From: an uncultured Pelagibacteraceae bacterium
Lineage (GTDB): Bacteria > Pseudomonadota > Alphaproteobacteria > Pelagibacterales > Pelagibacteraceae
Reading direction: 5' to 3'
NCBI GenBank assembly: GCA_902560815.1
Contig: CACENP010000007.1
Span: 1-64,000, forward strand
Length of the DNA: 64,000 nt
The translations under genes and the position numbers were made by a program. A model generated the notes under the pieces. It was not told the origin of the DNA, made no database searches, and saw only the letters and a list, made by a program, of their open reading frames with translations. Shown piece by piece: positions 1-9,433 of this stretch. Each line of letters starts with the position of its first letter. Positions within the stretch are counted from its first letter, which is position 1.

Positions 1-68
1 TAGAAACAAAAGAAACTCAAGAAAGAATTAAACATACTTTAAATACAGGTAAACTTTTAGTAAATTAG
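1..68 (+). CDS. C-terminal fragment of a CDS entering from the left edge (…ETKETQERIKHTLNTGKLLVN*)
   Basis: Open frame from base 3 to the TAG at 66-68, one base before the next start codon; too short to identify. Confidence 0.4.
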   Translation, partial: ETKETQERIKHTLNTGKLLVN

Positions 69-69
69 A

Positions 70-897
70 ATGACCCACTTGTCTGACCAACAGATAAAAT
101 TCTATAATGAAAAAGGTTATGTTGCTCCAATCGATGTACTTTCAATTCAAGAAGCTAATGAAATTAGAGAAGAAATAGAAGCTATTGAAACAAAATGGCC
201 AAATGCTCTTGAGGGGCTAGGACGGAATTATGTACATATGATCTCTCCAGTCTTTAATAATGTATGTATTAATAATAAAATTCTAGATGCCGTCGAAAGT
301 GTTATTGGTAAAAATATTCTTATTTGTGGAACAACACTTTTTATTAAAAATGCCAATGAAAAAGGGTTTGTGAGTTTTCATCAGGATGCCAAATATATAG
401 GTCTTGAACCTCATAATTGGGTAACAGCCTGGATAGCTGTAACAAATTCGAATGAAGAAAATGGATGTATGCGAATGTGGCCAGGATCTCATAAGGAAGA
501 TTTAAAAAATCATGAACAAAAATTTGATGAGGATAATTTACTTACAAGAGGACAAACAATTTCAAATGTGCCAATAAATGAAACAGAACCTATAGTTTTA
601 AAAGCAGGTCAAATGTCATTACATCACCCAACTGTAATTCATGGTTCAGGTTTAAATAGAAGTAATGATAGAAGAATAGGATTTGTAGTTCAAAGTTATA
701 TCGGAAGTAATGTAGATCAAGTACTTGGAAAAATATATGTTCAAAAAGCAAGAGGAGAAGATACTCACAAATTTCACGAATATTCTAATGTCCCCAAAGG
801 ACTTATGTTAAAAGAGGACATAATATCTTGGAATAAGGCAAAGGACGAACTATCAAAAATATTTTATAGTGGAGCAACCAAAAAAGGAAAGTATTAA
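70..897 (+). CDS. Phytanoyl-CoA dioxygenase (PhyH) family protein
   Basis: 275 aa; FHQDAKYIGLEPHNWVTAWIAVTNSNEENGCMRMWPGSH and HHPTVIHGSGLNRSNDRRIGFVVQ match the HxD…H Fe(II)/2OG pattern of PhyH proteins. Confidence 0.85.
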   Translation: MTHLSDQQIKFYNEKGYVAPIDVLSIQEANEIREEIEAIETKWPNALEGLGRNYVHMISPVFNNVCINNKILDAVESVIGKNILICGTTLFIKNANEKGFVSFHQDAKYIGLEPHNWVTAWIAVTNSNEENGCMRMWPGSHKEDLKNHEQKFDEDNLLTRGQTISNVPINETEPIVLKAGQMSLHHPTVIHGSGLNRSNDRRIGFVVQSYIGSNVDQVLGKIYVQKARGEDTHKFHEYSNVPKGLMLKEDIISWNKAKDELSKIFYSGATKKGKY

Positions 898-901
898 TAT
901 T

Positions 902-1681
902 ATGAATTGCTCAATTTCATCTATTTATTATTGTCCAGTTAAAACTTTATCATTTCAAAGTATTGAAAGTTGCAATGTGAAAAAAGAACTAGGAATGATT
1001 AATGATAGGATATTTGCATTTTCTAGAGGTGTTGATTTAGAAAAAGCAAATTCTATGGAAGCTGATCCCAATGATAGAAAATTAATTAATTTATTAACTT
1101 TAAAAAATTCTCCAGCATTAAATAAATATAATTTTACTTATAAAGAAGGAAAGCTAAGTTTAAATCTTAAAGAAAAAGAAATAATTTCAATATTACCAGA
1201 TAAAAATGAAGAAAGAATTAAACTTTCAGAAAAATTAATTGAATTAGAAAATTCTTTAGCAAAACCTATTTTTCTTTTAAAAAATACTGAATTTCCATTT
1301 TTTGACACTACTCATTCTAATAATATTTTTAATTCAATATCATTAATAAACTTAAATACTGTTAGAGATTTTGAAAAAAAAATTAATGAAAAAGTTGAGT
1401 TTGAAAGATTCAGGGGTAATTTTTATTTTGAAGGATTAGATGCTGGAGAAGAAAGAAATTGGATAGGCAAAGTTATAAAAATTAATAACGTTTCTTTTAA
1501 AGTTGAAAAAAATATTCCAAGATGTGTAGCTATAAATTTAAAACCAAAAACTGATGATAATTCTTTAAATTTACTCAAATCTCTTAAAAAAACTTACAAT
1601 CATTTTGATATGGGAATTTATTTAAGTGTTTTAGAAGATGGTAAAATCAATGTTGGTGATAAAATTCAATTACCCCAATAA
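902..1681 (+). CDS. MOSC domain-containing protein
   Basis: ISSIYYCPVKTLSFQ…FERFRGNFYFEGLDAGEERNWIGKVIKI…RCVAINLKP…GIYLSVLEDGKINVGDKI; start placed at the internal ATG 902 rather than at 869. Confidence 0.75.
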   Translation: MNCSISSIYYCPVKTLSFQSIESCNVKKELGMINDRIFAFSRGVDLEKANSMEADPNDRKLINLLTLKNSPALNKYNFTYKEGKLSLNLKEKEIISILPDKNEERIKLSEKLIELENSLAKPIFLLKNTEFPFFDTTHSNNIFNSISLINLNTVRDFEKKINEKVEFERFRGNFYFEGLDAGEERNWIGKVIKINNVSFKVEKNIPRCVAINLKPKTDDNSLNLLKSLKKTYNHFDMGIYLSVLEDGKINVGDKIQLPQ

Positions 1682-1727
1682 TTATTTTTAATTTTTTAGT
1701 CAACCTCTGATTGTAAAAATAATTTTC

Positions 1728-1735
1728 TGTATACA
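1728..1735. promoter_or_regulatory. Perfect palindrome TGTATACA upstream of the ehuB-like gene; candidate GntR/FadR-type operator
   Basis: Intergenic ttttcTGTATACAaat, 60 nt before the 1795 start; motif type recalled from GntR-family operators. Confidence 0.3.
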
Positions 1736-1794
1736 AATAACCATTTTTTTAGTTAAATTATTTAAAATAAATTAAATAGAGAGGGAAATAAACT

Positions 1795-2640
1795 ATGAGT
1801 AGATTATTTAAATCTTTTACTGTTCTTTTTGTTATTCTTTTTAGTGTTTCTTCAGTGAGTGCTGCAACACTAACTCAAAGATTGGCAGATGGACATAAAT
1901 TAAGACTAGGATTTGGTACAGCTGTGCCGTGGGCTTATGCTGGCGATAATGGCGAAGCACTAGGATTTGTTAACATGATTGCTTTAACAGTTCTAGAAGA
2001 AATGGGAATTACTGAGCATGAAACTAAAGTTTTTGAATGGTCTGGATTAATTCCTGGAATTAATGCCAATAGATCAGACATGATAACTGGTGGTATGTAT
2101 ATTTTAAAAAGTAGATGTGCAAACATAAACTTTTCGGACCCTATAGGAGTTTTTGGTGACGCTATGCTAGTTCCTAAAGGTAACCCAAAAAATATTAATA
2201 ATTACCAAGATGTTATTGATACAGGCGCAACATTAGTTACAGGCGCTGGTTTCAATACTGTTGAAGCAGCTAAAAAATTTGGTGTTCCAGATAGCCAAAT
2301 GTTGTTAGTTGAAGGTGAAGTTGGAATATTAGCTGCAATGAAAGCAGGTAGAGCTGATGCTGCTGTTCAAACTTTCTTTGGTGCAAAAGAGCATGAAGAA
2401 AAAACAGGTGGCGCATTTGAAGTTACAGATCCTAAATTAATGCCTAAAGAAACTGTAAACGTAGTAGGTATTGGTTTTAGAAAAAGTGACGAAGAGTTCA
2501 GACAAGCTTTTAATGCTGCTTTAGCTAAAGTTATGGCTAATCCAGGCAAAATGTTAGAGAGAGCTGGTAAGTATGGGTATGATAAAGCTCAATTACCTCC
2601 TGCTGACATGACCACTGAGTGGGCTTGCTCAACTAAATAG
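1795..2640 (+). CDS. ehuB: Amino-acid/ectoine-type ABC transporter substrate-binding protein (EhuB-like)
   Basis: Signal peptide; WAYAGDNGEALGFVNMIALTVLEEMGI…LIPGINANRSDMITGGMYILKSRCANINFSDPIG is EhuB/SBP family 3-like; followed by EhuC/D/A-like genes. Confidence 0.7.
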   Translation: MSRLFKSFTVLFVILFSVSSVSAATLTQRLADGHKLRLGFGTAVPWAYAGDNGEALGFVNMIALTVLEEMGITEHETKVFEWSGLIPGINANRSDMITGGMYILKSRCANINFSDPIGVFGDAMLVPKGNPKNINNYQDVIDTGATLVTGAGFNTVEAAKKFGVPDSQMLLVEGEVGILAAMKAGRADAAVQTFFGAKEHEEKTGGAFEVTDPKLMPKETVNVVGIGFRKSDEEFRQAFNAALAKVMANPGKMLERAGKYGYDKAQLPPADMTTEWACSTK

Positions 2641-2657
2641 TATAAATACATTTATTT

Positions 2658-2693
2658 AATCAGGCGACTAAAATAAAGTCGCCTGATTTTTTT
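2658..2693 (+). terminator. Intrinsic terminator between the SBP and permease genes
   Basis: AATCAGGCGACT-aaaataa-AGTCGCCTGATT followed by TTTTT; 12-bp perfect stem. Confidence 0.85.
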
Positions 2694-2714
2694 CAATTTA
2701 CTTAAAGGTTTACA

Positions 2715-3377
2715 GTGAGTTATTTTGCATTTTTAGCCGAACATGGACCTACACTTTTGTTAGGTACAGTTACTACAATTAAAGTTTTAGTTTGTTCAAC
2801 TATTCTTTATGTAATTATATCAATGATATTTGGTTTAATGCGTTTATCTAAAAATCCCGCAATCCAAGGAATAGCAACAGTATACATTGAATTTTTCAGA
2901 GGTACATCTTTGTTAGTTCAATTATTTTGGGTTTATTATGTATTACCTTTTTTTGGTCTTTCTTTAGAAGCTTTTGTTGCGGGTGTAGTTGCTTTAGGAA
3001 TGAATTTTGGAGCATATGGCGCAGAAATAGTGAGAGCAGGAATACTTGCAGTACCGAAAGGTCAGTGGGAAGCAGCTCATGCACTTAATTTTAGCCCAGC
3101 AAAAAGAATTAAAAGAATTATTGTTCCACAAATATTTCCAATTATTTTGCCGCCTGCTGCAAATTTAACAGTGGAACTTTTAAAAGCTACTGCTCTAGTA
3201 GCTCTTGTTACAGTTGTTGATTTAACTTTTGAAGCAAAACAAATTAATTCTATTACTTGGCTTTCTGCACAGTGTTTTGGTACCGCCTTATTAATTTATT
3301 ATATTATGGCAAGATTTGCTCTTGTTCCTTTTTTAAGATGGTTAGAAGTTGTAGCAGCTAGAAAGGTTGGAAGGTAA
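2715..3377 (+). CDS. ehuC: Amino-acid ABC transporter permease (EhuC-like)
   Basis: GTG start; IEFFRGTSLLVQLFWVYYVLP…GAYGAEIVRAGILAVPKGQWEAAHALNFSPAKRIKRIIVPQ, HisM-type permease. Confidence 0.75.
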   Translation: MSYFAFLAEHGPTLLLGTVTTIKVLVCSTILYVIISMIFGLMRLSKNPAIQGIATVYIEFFRGTSLLVQLFWVYYVLPFFGLSLEAFVAGVVALGMNFGAYGAEIVRAGILAVPKGQWEAAHALNFSPAKRIKRIIVPQIFPIILPPAANLTVELLKATALVALVTVVDLTFEAKQINSITWLSAQCFGTALLIYYIMARFALVPFLRWLEVVAARKVGR

Positions 3378-3389
3378 AAGGTATTACAT

Positions 3390-4067
3390 ATGGAAATGGG
3401 ATTTAGATGGGACTTTGCTTATGAAATTTTACCACAAATGTTATGGGCAACTTTAAATACTATAATCGCTGCAGGAGTGGGTTATGCAATAGCTTTAGTT
3501 GTTGGATTATTTTTTTTACTTGGACAAAGAACTCCTTCTAAAATTGTAAATGTAATTAATAGAGAATTAGTAGAATTTATCCGTTCAACACCACTTTTAA
3601 TTCAATTATTTTTTGTTTACTTTGTACTACCTCAATTTGGTATAAAATTATCAGCATGGCTATGTGGAATGATTACAATTGGTTTACATTTTGGAACTTA
3701 TCTATCAGAGGTTTATCGTGGTGCACTAGAAGGTGTATCCAAAACCCAATGGGAAGCATGTAGAGCTTTAAATTTCTCAACCGTTTATACATATAGAAGA
3801 ATTGTTTTGCCCCAAGCTTTTCCAATTGCAATACCAGGAATGGGAAATTATTTAGTGGGTATTTTTAAAGATACTCCTCTTCTATCAACGATAGGTGTTG
3901 CAGAGTTATTTCATGCAGCAACAGCTGTAGGAGGCTATAATTATAGATATTTGGAACCTTATACAATGGTTGGTATAATATTTTTAACACTTTCTATCCC
4001 AGCAGCAATGTGGGTTAGAAATTTAGAAAAAAAAGTTAATGTAGCTCAAGGAAAAGTAAAACAATAA
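3390..4067 (+). CDS. ehuD: Amino-acid ABC transporter permease (EhuD-like)
   Basis: [24 protein letters not shown]…[27 protein letters not shown]. Confidence 0.75.
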   Translation: MEMGFRWDFAYEILPQMLWATLNTIIAAGVGYAIALVVGLFFLLGQRTPSKIVNVINRELVEFIRSTPLLIQLFFVYFVLPQFGIKLSAWLCGMITIGLHFGTYLSEVYRGALEGVSKTQWEACRALNFSTVYTYRRIVLPQAFPIAIPGMGNYLVGIFKDTPLLSTIGVAELFHAATAVGGYNYRYLEPYTMVGIIFLTLSIPAAMWVRNLEKKVNVAQGKVKQ

Positions 4068-4855
4068 TGGATAAAAATTCACAAGAAATAATTGTTAAGT
4101 TTGATGAAGTTACAAAGCAATATGGAGATCTTGTAGTTTTAGATAAGCTAAATTTAAATATTAAAAAGAACGAAATGGTTTCAATCATTGGTCCATCTGG
4201 TTCGGGAAAAACAACTGTACTAAGAGTATTAATGACTTTAGAAAAAATTAATGGTGGAGTTATTCATTTAGATGGTGAACCACTTACACATATGCACATA
4301 AACGGTAAATTAATAGAAGCAAATGAAAAATATTTGAGAGATAGGCGTTCAAAAATTGGTATGGTATTTCAACAATTTAATCTATTTCCTCACATGACAG
4401 CTCTTCAAAATTGTATAGAGGCTCCAGTAGAGGTTTTAGGAATGAAAAAAGAAGAAGCAGAAGAAAGAGCACTTGAGCTTTTGGAATTAGTAGGATTAAC
4501 TGATAAAAAAGATCAACACCCTTCAAGATTATCAGGAGGCCAACAACAACGTGTTGCAATAGCAAGAGCTTTAGCAATGAGACCAAAAGTTATGCTTTTA
4601 GATGAAATAACCTCAGCTTTAGATCCAGAGGTTGTTGGAGAAGTTTTAAATGTTATAAGATCTTTAAATAAAGAACACAGTTTGACTATGATTATGGTAA
4701 CTCATCAAATGGGATTTGCTAGAGAAATTTCAGATAGAGTATGTTTTTTTAATGAAGGAAAAATTTTTGAACAAGGGCCACCAGAACAATTATTTGGAGA
4801 TCCTAAAAACGAAAGAACAAAACAATTTCTTCATGCTGTACTTGATGCAAATTAG
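4067..4855 (+). CDS. ehuA: Amino-acid ABC transporter ATP-binding protein (EhuA-like)
   Basis: Walker [10 protein letters not shown], signature [17 protein letters not shown], Walker [15 protein letters not shown]; start overlaps the 3390-4067 stop. Confidence 0.85.
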   Translation: MDKNSQEIIVKFDEVTKQYGDLVVLDKLNLNIKKNEMVSIIGPSGSGKTTVLRVLMTLEKINGGVIHLDGEPLTHMHINGKLIEANEKYLRDRRSKIGMVFQQFNLFPHMTALQNCIEAPVEVLGMKKEEAEERALELLELVGLTDKKDQHPSRLSGGQQQRVAIARALAMRPKVMLLDEITSALDPEVVGEVLNVIRSLNKEHSLTMIMVTHQMGFAREISDRVCFFNEGKIFEQGPPEQLFGDPKNERTKQFLHAVLDAN

Positions 4856-4886
4856 AAACTATGTATAAATTTTAAATAAATATATT

Positions 4887-5846
4887 TTGAAAAAAAATAA
4901 AAAAACAATTCAACCAGTACTTGGAACAAAAGTTCCAAGATTTGCAGGCCCTTCTACATTTGCAAGATTGCCTGAATTAAGAGATGTTGAAAGTTGTGAT
5001 ATTGCAATTGTTGGAATACCTTTTGATGCTGGAACTAGCTATAGACCTGGTGCAAGATTTGGTCCACAAAGCATAAGACAAGCCTCAAGACACTTAAGAA
5101 CAAACTATCACCCAGACTATGATAGCGAACCATTTGTTGAACAACAGGTGGCTGATGCTGGTGATATTGCATGTAATCCATTTAATATTAACGAAGCAAT
5201 AAAGCAAATTGAAGTTGGTGCAACAGAGTTACTAAATAAAGTAGGTGGAATAATTAGCATGGGTGGAGATCACACAATAGCTTTTCCACTATTAAAAGCA
5301 GTAAATAAAATTAACAAAGGTCCGGTAGCACTTGTACATTTTGATGCTCATTTAGATACGTGGGATACATATTTTGGAGCACCGTATACACACGGAACTC
5401 CATTTAGAAGAGCAAGAGAAGAAAATTTATTTTTAGATGACGCTTCTATGCATGTTGGTATAAGAGGTCCACTTTATAGCAAAAATGACTTAAAAAATGA
5501 TGCAAGTTTCGGATTTAAAATAATTCATTGTGACGAATTTCAATCTCAAGGGACAGATAAAATTGCTAAAAGAATAAGAGATAGGGTAGGAGATAATCCG
5601 TTATATTTATCAATAGATATAGATGTTTTAGATCCAGCTTTTGCCCCTGGAACTGGAACACCAGAAATAGCAGGCATGACCACAAGAGAAATGGTTAATG
5701 TTTTAAGAGGTCTTACAGGAATGAATTTGATATCTGCTGATGTTGTAGAAGTATCTCCTGCATATGATCATGCCGAAGTAACATCATTGGCAGCTGCGAC
5801 TATTGTTTATGAATTAACTAATCTATTTGCAAAAAAAAAACTATAG
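4887..5846 (+). CDS. Agmatinase/guanidino-acid ureohydrolase family protein
   Basis: GGDHTIAFP, HFDAHLDTWD, SIDIDVLDPAFAPGTGTPE: Mn2+-binding ureohydrolase motifs; TTG start. Confidence 0.88.
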   Translation: MKKNKKTIQPVLGTKVPRFAGPSTFARLPELRDVESCDIAIVGIPFDAGTSYRPGARFGPQSIRQASRHLRTNYHPDYDSEPFVEQQVADAGDIACNPFNINEAIKQIEVGATELLNKVGGIISMGGDHTIAFPLLKAVNKINKGPVALVHFDAHLDTWDTYFGAPYTHGTPFRRAREENLFLDDASMHVGIRGPLYSKNDLKNDASFGFKIIHCDEFQSQGTDKIAKRIRDRVGDNPLYLSIDIDVLDPAFAPGTGTPEIAGMTTREMVNVLRGLTGMNLISADVVEVSPAYDHAEVTSLAAATIVYELTNLFAKKKL

Positions 5847-5860
5847 GCTAAATTTCTCAA

Positions 5861-7294
5861 ATGCTAGATAGAAAAAATTTTTATATCGACGGAAAATGGG
5901 TCTCTCCAATAGAACCAAGAAATTATAAAGTAATTGATCCATCAAATGAAGAAATTTGTGCCGAAATATCTCTTGGAGGAAAAAAAGATGTAGATAATGC
6001 AGTTAGTGCTGCAAAAAAGGCTTTTGAAACTTGGGCTTTCTCAAAAAAAGAAGAAAGATTAGATTTATTAGAAAAATTATATGTAGTTTACAAAAAACGT
6101 TGGGCAGAAATGGCAAAACTTATATCACTTGAAATGGGGGCGCCTATGAAATTTTCAACAGAAATGCAAGCCGCAACAGGAGCCAGCCATATAAAATCTT
6201 TTAAAAATATTTTAAAAGATTTTAAATTTGAAAAAGATTTAGGAGAAGAAAAAAATAATCAAAAATTGTTATATGAGCCAAAAGGGGTATGTGCTTTAAT
6301 TACTCCATGGAATTGGCCAATTAATCAAGTTAATTTAAAAGTAATCCCAGCACTTGCATCGGCTTGTACTGTAGTATTAAAACCTTCTGAGATAGCACCA
6401 TTGTCATCCATATTACTTGCAGAAATGATTGATGAGGTAAAATTTCCTTCTGGAGTTTTTAATTTAGTTAATGGAGATGGAGAAACAACTGGAAATGCAT
6501 TAACAAGTCATCCCGACGTAAATATGATATCATTTACTGGCTCTACTAGGGCCGGTGCATTAATTTCTCAAAATGCCGCTAAAGATTTTAAAAGAATTAG
6601 CTTAGAGCTTGGAGGGAAAGGTGCAAATATAATCTTTAAAGATGCTGACTCTGAAGCTGTAGCAAGAGGAGTTTTAAGATGTTTTAGAAACTCAGGTCAA
6701 TCATGCAATGCACCAACAAGAATGCTTGTTGAAAAATCAATTTATAATGAAACTGTAGAAAAAGTAAAAGAATTAGCAAATAATACTAAAGTAGATGTGC
6801 CACAGAAAGATGGTGACCATATTGGACCGGTAGTTTCAGAAGTACAATATAATAAAATTCAAAATTTGATTCAAAAAGGAATAGATGAAGGTGCAAAATT
6901 AATTGCCGGTGGAACTGGAAAACCTAAGGGTTTTGAAAAAGGATATTATGTAAAACCAACAGTTTTTGCTGACGTTAATAATCAAATGGAAATTGCAAGA
7001 ACTGAAATTTTTGGCCCAGTATTATCTATAATTCCATTTGAAAATGAAGAAGAGGCTATTTCAATAGCTAATGATACTCCTTATGGCCTTACAAATTATA
7101 TTCAAACCCAAGATAAAGAAAAAGTTAAAAGAGTTGCAAGAAAACTTAGATCGGGAATGGTTGATGTTAATGGAGTTGGTATAGCCGTTGCTTCACCTTT
7201 TGGTGGTTACAAACATTCTGGAATTGGACGAGAAGCTGGAACAGAAGGACTGATTGAGTTTTTGGAAGTAAAAACAGTTGGTGGTTGGAATTAA
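5861..7294 (+). CDS. NAD(P)-dependent aldehyde dehydrogenase family protein
   Basis: ITPWNWPINQ, GSTRAGALI, ELGGKGANII, NSGQSCNAPTR catalytic motifs. Confidence 0.9.
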   Translation: MLDRKNFYIDGKWVSPIEPRNYKVIDPSNEEICAEISLGGKKDVDNAVSAAKKAFETWAFSKKEERLDLLEKLYVVYKKRWAEMAKLISLEMGAPMKFSTEMQAATGASHIKSFKNILKDFKFEKDLGEEKNNQKLLYEPKGVCALITPWNWPINQVNLKVIPALASACTVVLKPSEIAPLSSILLAEMIDEVKFPSGVFNLVNGDGETTGNALTSHPDVNMISFTGSTRAGALISQNAAKDFKRISLELGGKGANIIFKDADSEAVARGVLRCFRNSGQSCNAPTRMLVEKSIYNETVEKVKELANNTKVDVPQKDGDHIGPVVSEVQYNKIQNLIQKGIDEGAKLIAGGTGKPKGFEKGYYVKPTVFADVNNQMEIARTEIFGPVLSIIPFENEEEAISIANDTPYGLTNYIQTQDKEKVKRVARKLRSGMVDVNGVGIAVASPFGGYKHSGIGREAGTEGLIEFLEVKTVGGWN

Positions 7295-7351
7295 ATTTTA
7301 AACTCAGCTTAATCGATCAAATTGGGTTTTATAAATCATAGAATTGGCGGT

Positions 7352-7375
7352 TTTTAACCTACGCGTAATAAACGC
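7352..7375 (+). ncRNA. Possible structured leader: two consecutive short hairpins upstream of the NCS1 transporter
   Basis: GGTT-ttt-AACC and GCGT-aataa-ACGC within the 141-nt gap upstream of 7436; class unknown; bounds approximate. Confidence 0.2.
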
Positions 7376-7435
7376 TTGAAATTAGTACCATAAAATTTAC
7401 CGTTATCTTAGTAGAAAACATGGAAGGAGGAAGAT

Positions 7436-8890
7436 ATGAGTAGATCTTCTAAATTATATAACAAGGATTTAGCTCCAACACCAAGTTCAGAGAAAAAATG
7501 GGGATGGTTCGAAATCTTTAACGTATGGGCTAACGATGTTCAAAGTTTATTCGGATATACTTTGGCAGCTTCATTATTTATTGCTTCAGGTTTAAATGGC
7601 TGGGCAGTATTTCTTGCGTTAATACTTGCAGGATTTTTTATAATGTGGCTTGTTAACCTATCAGGAAAACCAAGTGTTAAGCATGGTATTCCTTATCCTG
7701 TATTTGCTCGGGTAAGTATGGGAGTTTTTGGTGCCAATTTTCCAGCAATGGCAAGGGGTCTTGTTGCTATGTTCTGGTATGGTGCTCAAACTTATGCAGC
7801 TTCAACAGCAGTCGCACTTTTAATTACGGGTTTAACAGGAATACAAGGCGAACCTGTATTACTTGGAATGACAGGAGTAATGTGGATATCATTTATTTTT
7901 GTTTCACTTTTCCAAGTTTATCTGTTTTGGCAGGGAATTGATCTTGTTAGAAGATTTTTAAACTTTGCTGGACCAGCAGTTTATATTGTGATGATTGTTT
8001 TAATGATAGCTATATGGGCTAAAGCTGGTGGTGGATTATTATCAGAAGTTGGAGAAATATTTTCAGGTGGTGAACGTTCAGGTGGATTTGAAGGCTTAGG
8101 TTCATTTGGAGCTTTCTTAGCTGTATTCTCAATTATGGTAGGATATTTCGCTGCAGTAGTTATTAACTTTGGTGACTTTGCTAGATTTGTTAAAAATGAA
8201 GATGAAATGAAAAAAGGTAACCTATGGGGATTAGTAGGTAACGTAATTTTCTTTTCTTTCATAACTTTAATGATAACTGGCGGTACAATTGCAATATTTG
8301 GAGAGTACATTGCTCAACCAACAGAAATGGTAGCAAAAGTAGATAATTTACTTTTAACATTAATTGCAGCTTTTGCATTCTTTGCAGCTACAGTTGGTAT
8401 AAATATGGTAGCTAATTTTATACCTCCAGCGTATGACCTTGCAAACTTAATGCCAGATAAAATAAATTTCAGAACAGGTGGTTTAATCACTGCTATTTTT
8501 GGATTTGTTATCGGAGGTATGTGGGTTGCTGTTATAACTCAAATGGGAATGTTTCCATTTGTGAATACGTTAGGAGCAATTTTAGCACCAGTATTTGGAA
8601 TAATGATTGTTGATTATTATGTAATCAAAAATCAAAAACTTGATGTAGATGATTTATTTTCTGACAAAGCAAGTGGAAAATATCATTACAACGGTGGATT
8701 CAATGGAAAAGCAATGTTAGCTTGGATAATCTCAGGTTACGTTGCAGTTGGATCTGTTTGGCCAAATATATTATTTGCAGGTTTAGATGATTTCTTCGCT
8801 AACTTAGGTGGTGGAGGAGGATATGCATGGATGATTGGAGCAGCTTTAGGTGCTATCATTCATATGGCAATATCTGGAAGAGGCAAATAA
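7436..8890 (+). CDS. NCS1-family nucleobase/allantoin:cation symporter
   Basis: FEIFNVWANDVQSLFGYTLAASLFI…GKPSVKHGIPYPVFARVSMGVFGANFPAMARGLVAMFWYGAQTY; strong SD (ggaggaag). Confidence 0.85.
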   Translation: MSRSSKLYNKDLAPTPSSEKKWGWFEIFNVWANDVQSLFGYTLAASLFIASGLNGWAVFLALILAGFFIMWLVNLSGKPSVKHGIPYPVFARVSMGVFGANFPAMARGLVAMFWYGAQTYAASTAVALLITGLTGIQGEPVLLGMTGVMWISFIFVSLFQVYLFWQGIDLVRRFLNFAGPAVYIVMIVLMIAIWAKAGGGLLSEVGEIFSGGERSGGFEGLGSFGAFLAVFSIMVGYFAAVVINFGDFARFVKNEDEMKKGNLWGLVGNVIFFSFITLMITGGTIAIFGEYIAQPTEMVAKVDNLLLTLIAAFAFFAATVGINMVANFIPPAYDLANLMPDKINFRTGGLITAIFGFVIGGMWVAVITQMGMFPFVNTLGAILAPVFGIMIVDYYVIKNQKLDVDDLFSDKASGKYHYNGGFNGKAMLAWIISGYVAVGSVWPNILFAGLDDFFANLGGGGGYAWMIGAALGAIIHMAISGRGK

Positions 8891-8904
8891 ACAGTTTAAA
8901 TTTA

Positions 8905-8937
8905 AAAGCTCGCCGAGTGTTGTGCGCGGCGGGCTTT
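8905..8937. terminator. Bidirectional terminator hairpin between convergent NCS1 and allA genes
   Basis: AAAGCTCGCCG…CGGCGGGCTTT, 11-bp stem with one GU pair. Confidence 0.75.
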
Positions 8938-9433
8938 AATATTTCAAAGTAATATTTTCTTTATCTAAATTTTCAATAACTAAATTATCTCCAGCTCCTT
9001 TTCTATCAACCACTAGAAAATTCATATCTTCAGTAGATATTAATGGGAAATGCCAAGTTCCAGGATTGTAATTTACTCCTATTCCAGGCGGGATAATAAA
9101 AGCTTCAATTTTATTTAAATCTAACTTCTCTTCTTTAGGAGCTACAAATACTAAAAAAGTAGTTTCTTTCATTGGTATGAATGCTTGACTTCCTAAAGGA
9201 TGTTTTTCCATCATATCAATTTTCATTGGGAAGTTTCTTTTTAAAGCAGAAAAGATGCTAATTGTTGTTTCACCGTTATCACTTGAAGTATTTAAATTAG
9301 CTATATCATCATATCTTTTTGCATATCCGTTATTTATTTCTAAAGGCTCTATGTCCTTTGTTGAAATCATGTCTCCATATTTGGCAAAATTTTCTTTTGT
9401 TATTGGTATTGGTTTTATTATCTTTTCATTCAT
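8936..9433 (-). CDS. allA: Ureidoglycolate lyase
   Basis: PITKENFAKYGDMIS…FSALKRNFPMKIDMMEKHPLGSQAFIPM…PPGIGVNYNPGTWHFPLI: AllA family. Confidence 0.88.
   Translation of the reverse strand: MNEKIIKPIPITKENFAKYGDMISTKDIEPLEINNGYAKRYDDIANLNTSSDNGETTISIFSALKRNFPMKIDMMEKHPLGSQAFIPMKETTFLVFVAPKEEKLDLNKIEAFIIPPGIGVNYNPGTWHFPLISTEDMNFLVVDRKGAGDNLVIENLDKENITLKY

Noticed and set aside
7981-8310. 109-aa minus-strand ORF
   Set aside because: Antisense to the well-supported NCS1 permease; low-complexity Pro/Ile-rich translation typical of mirror frames
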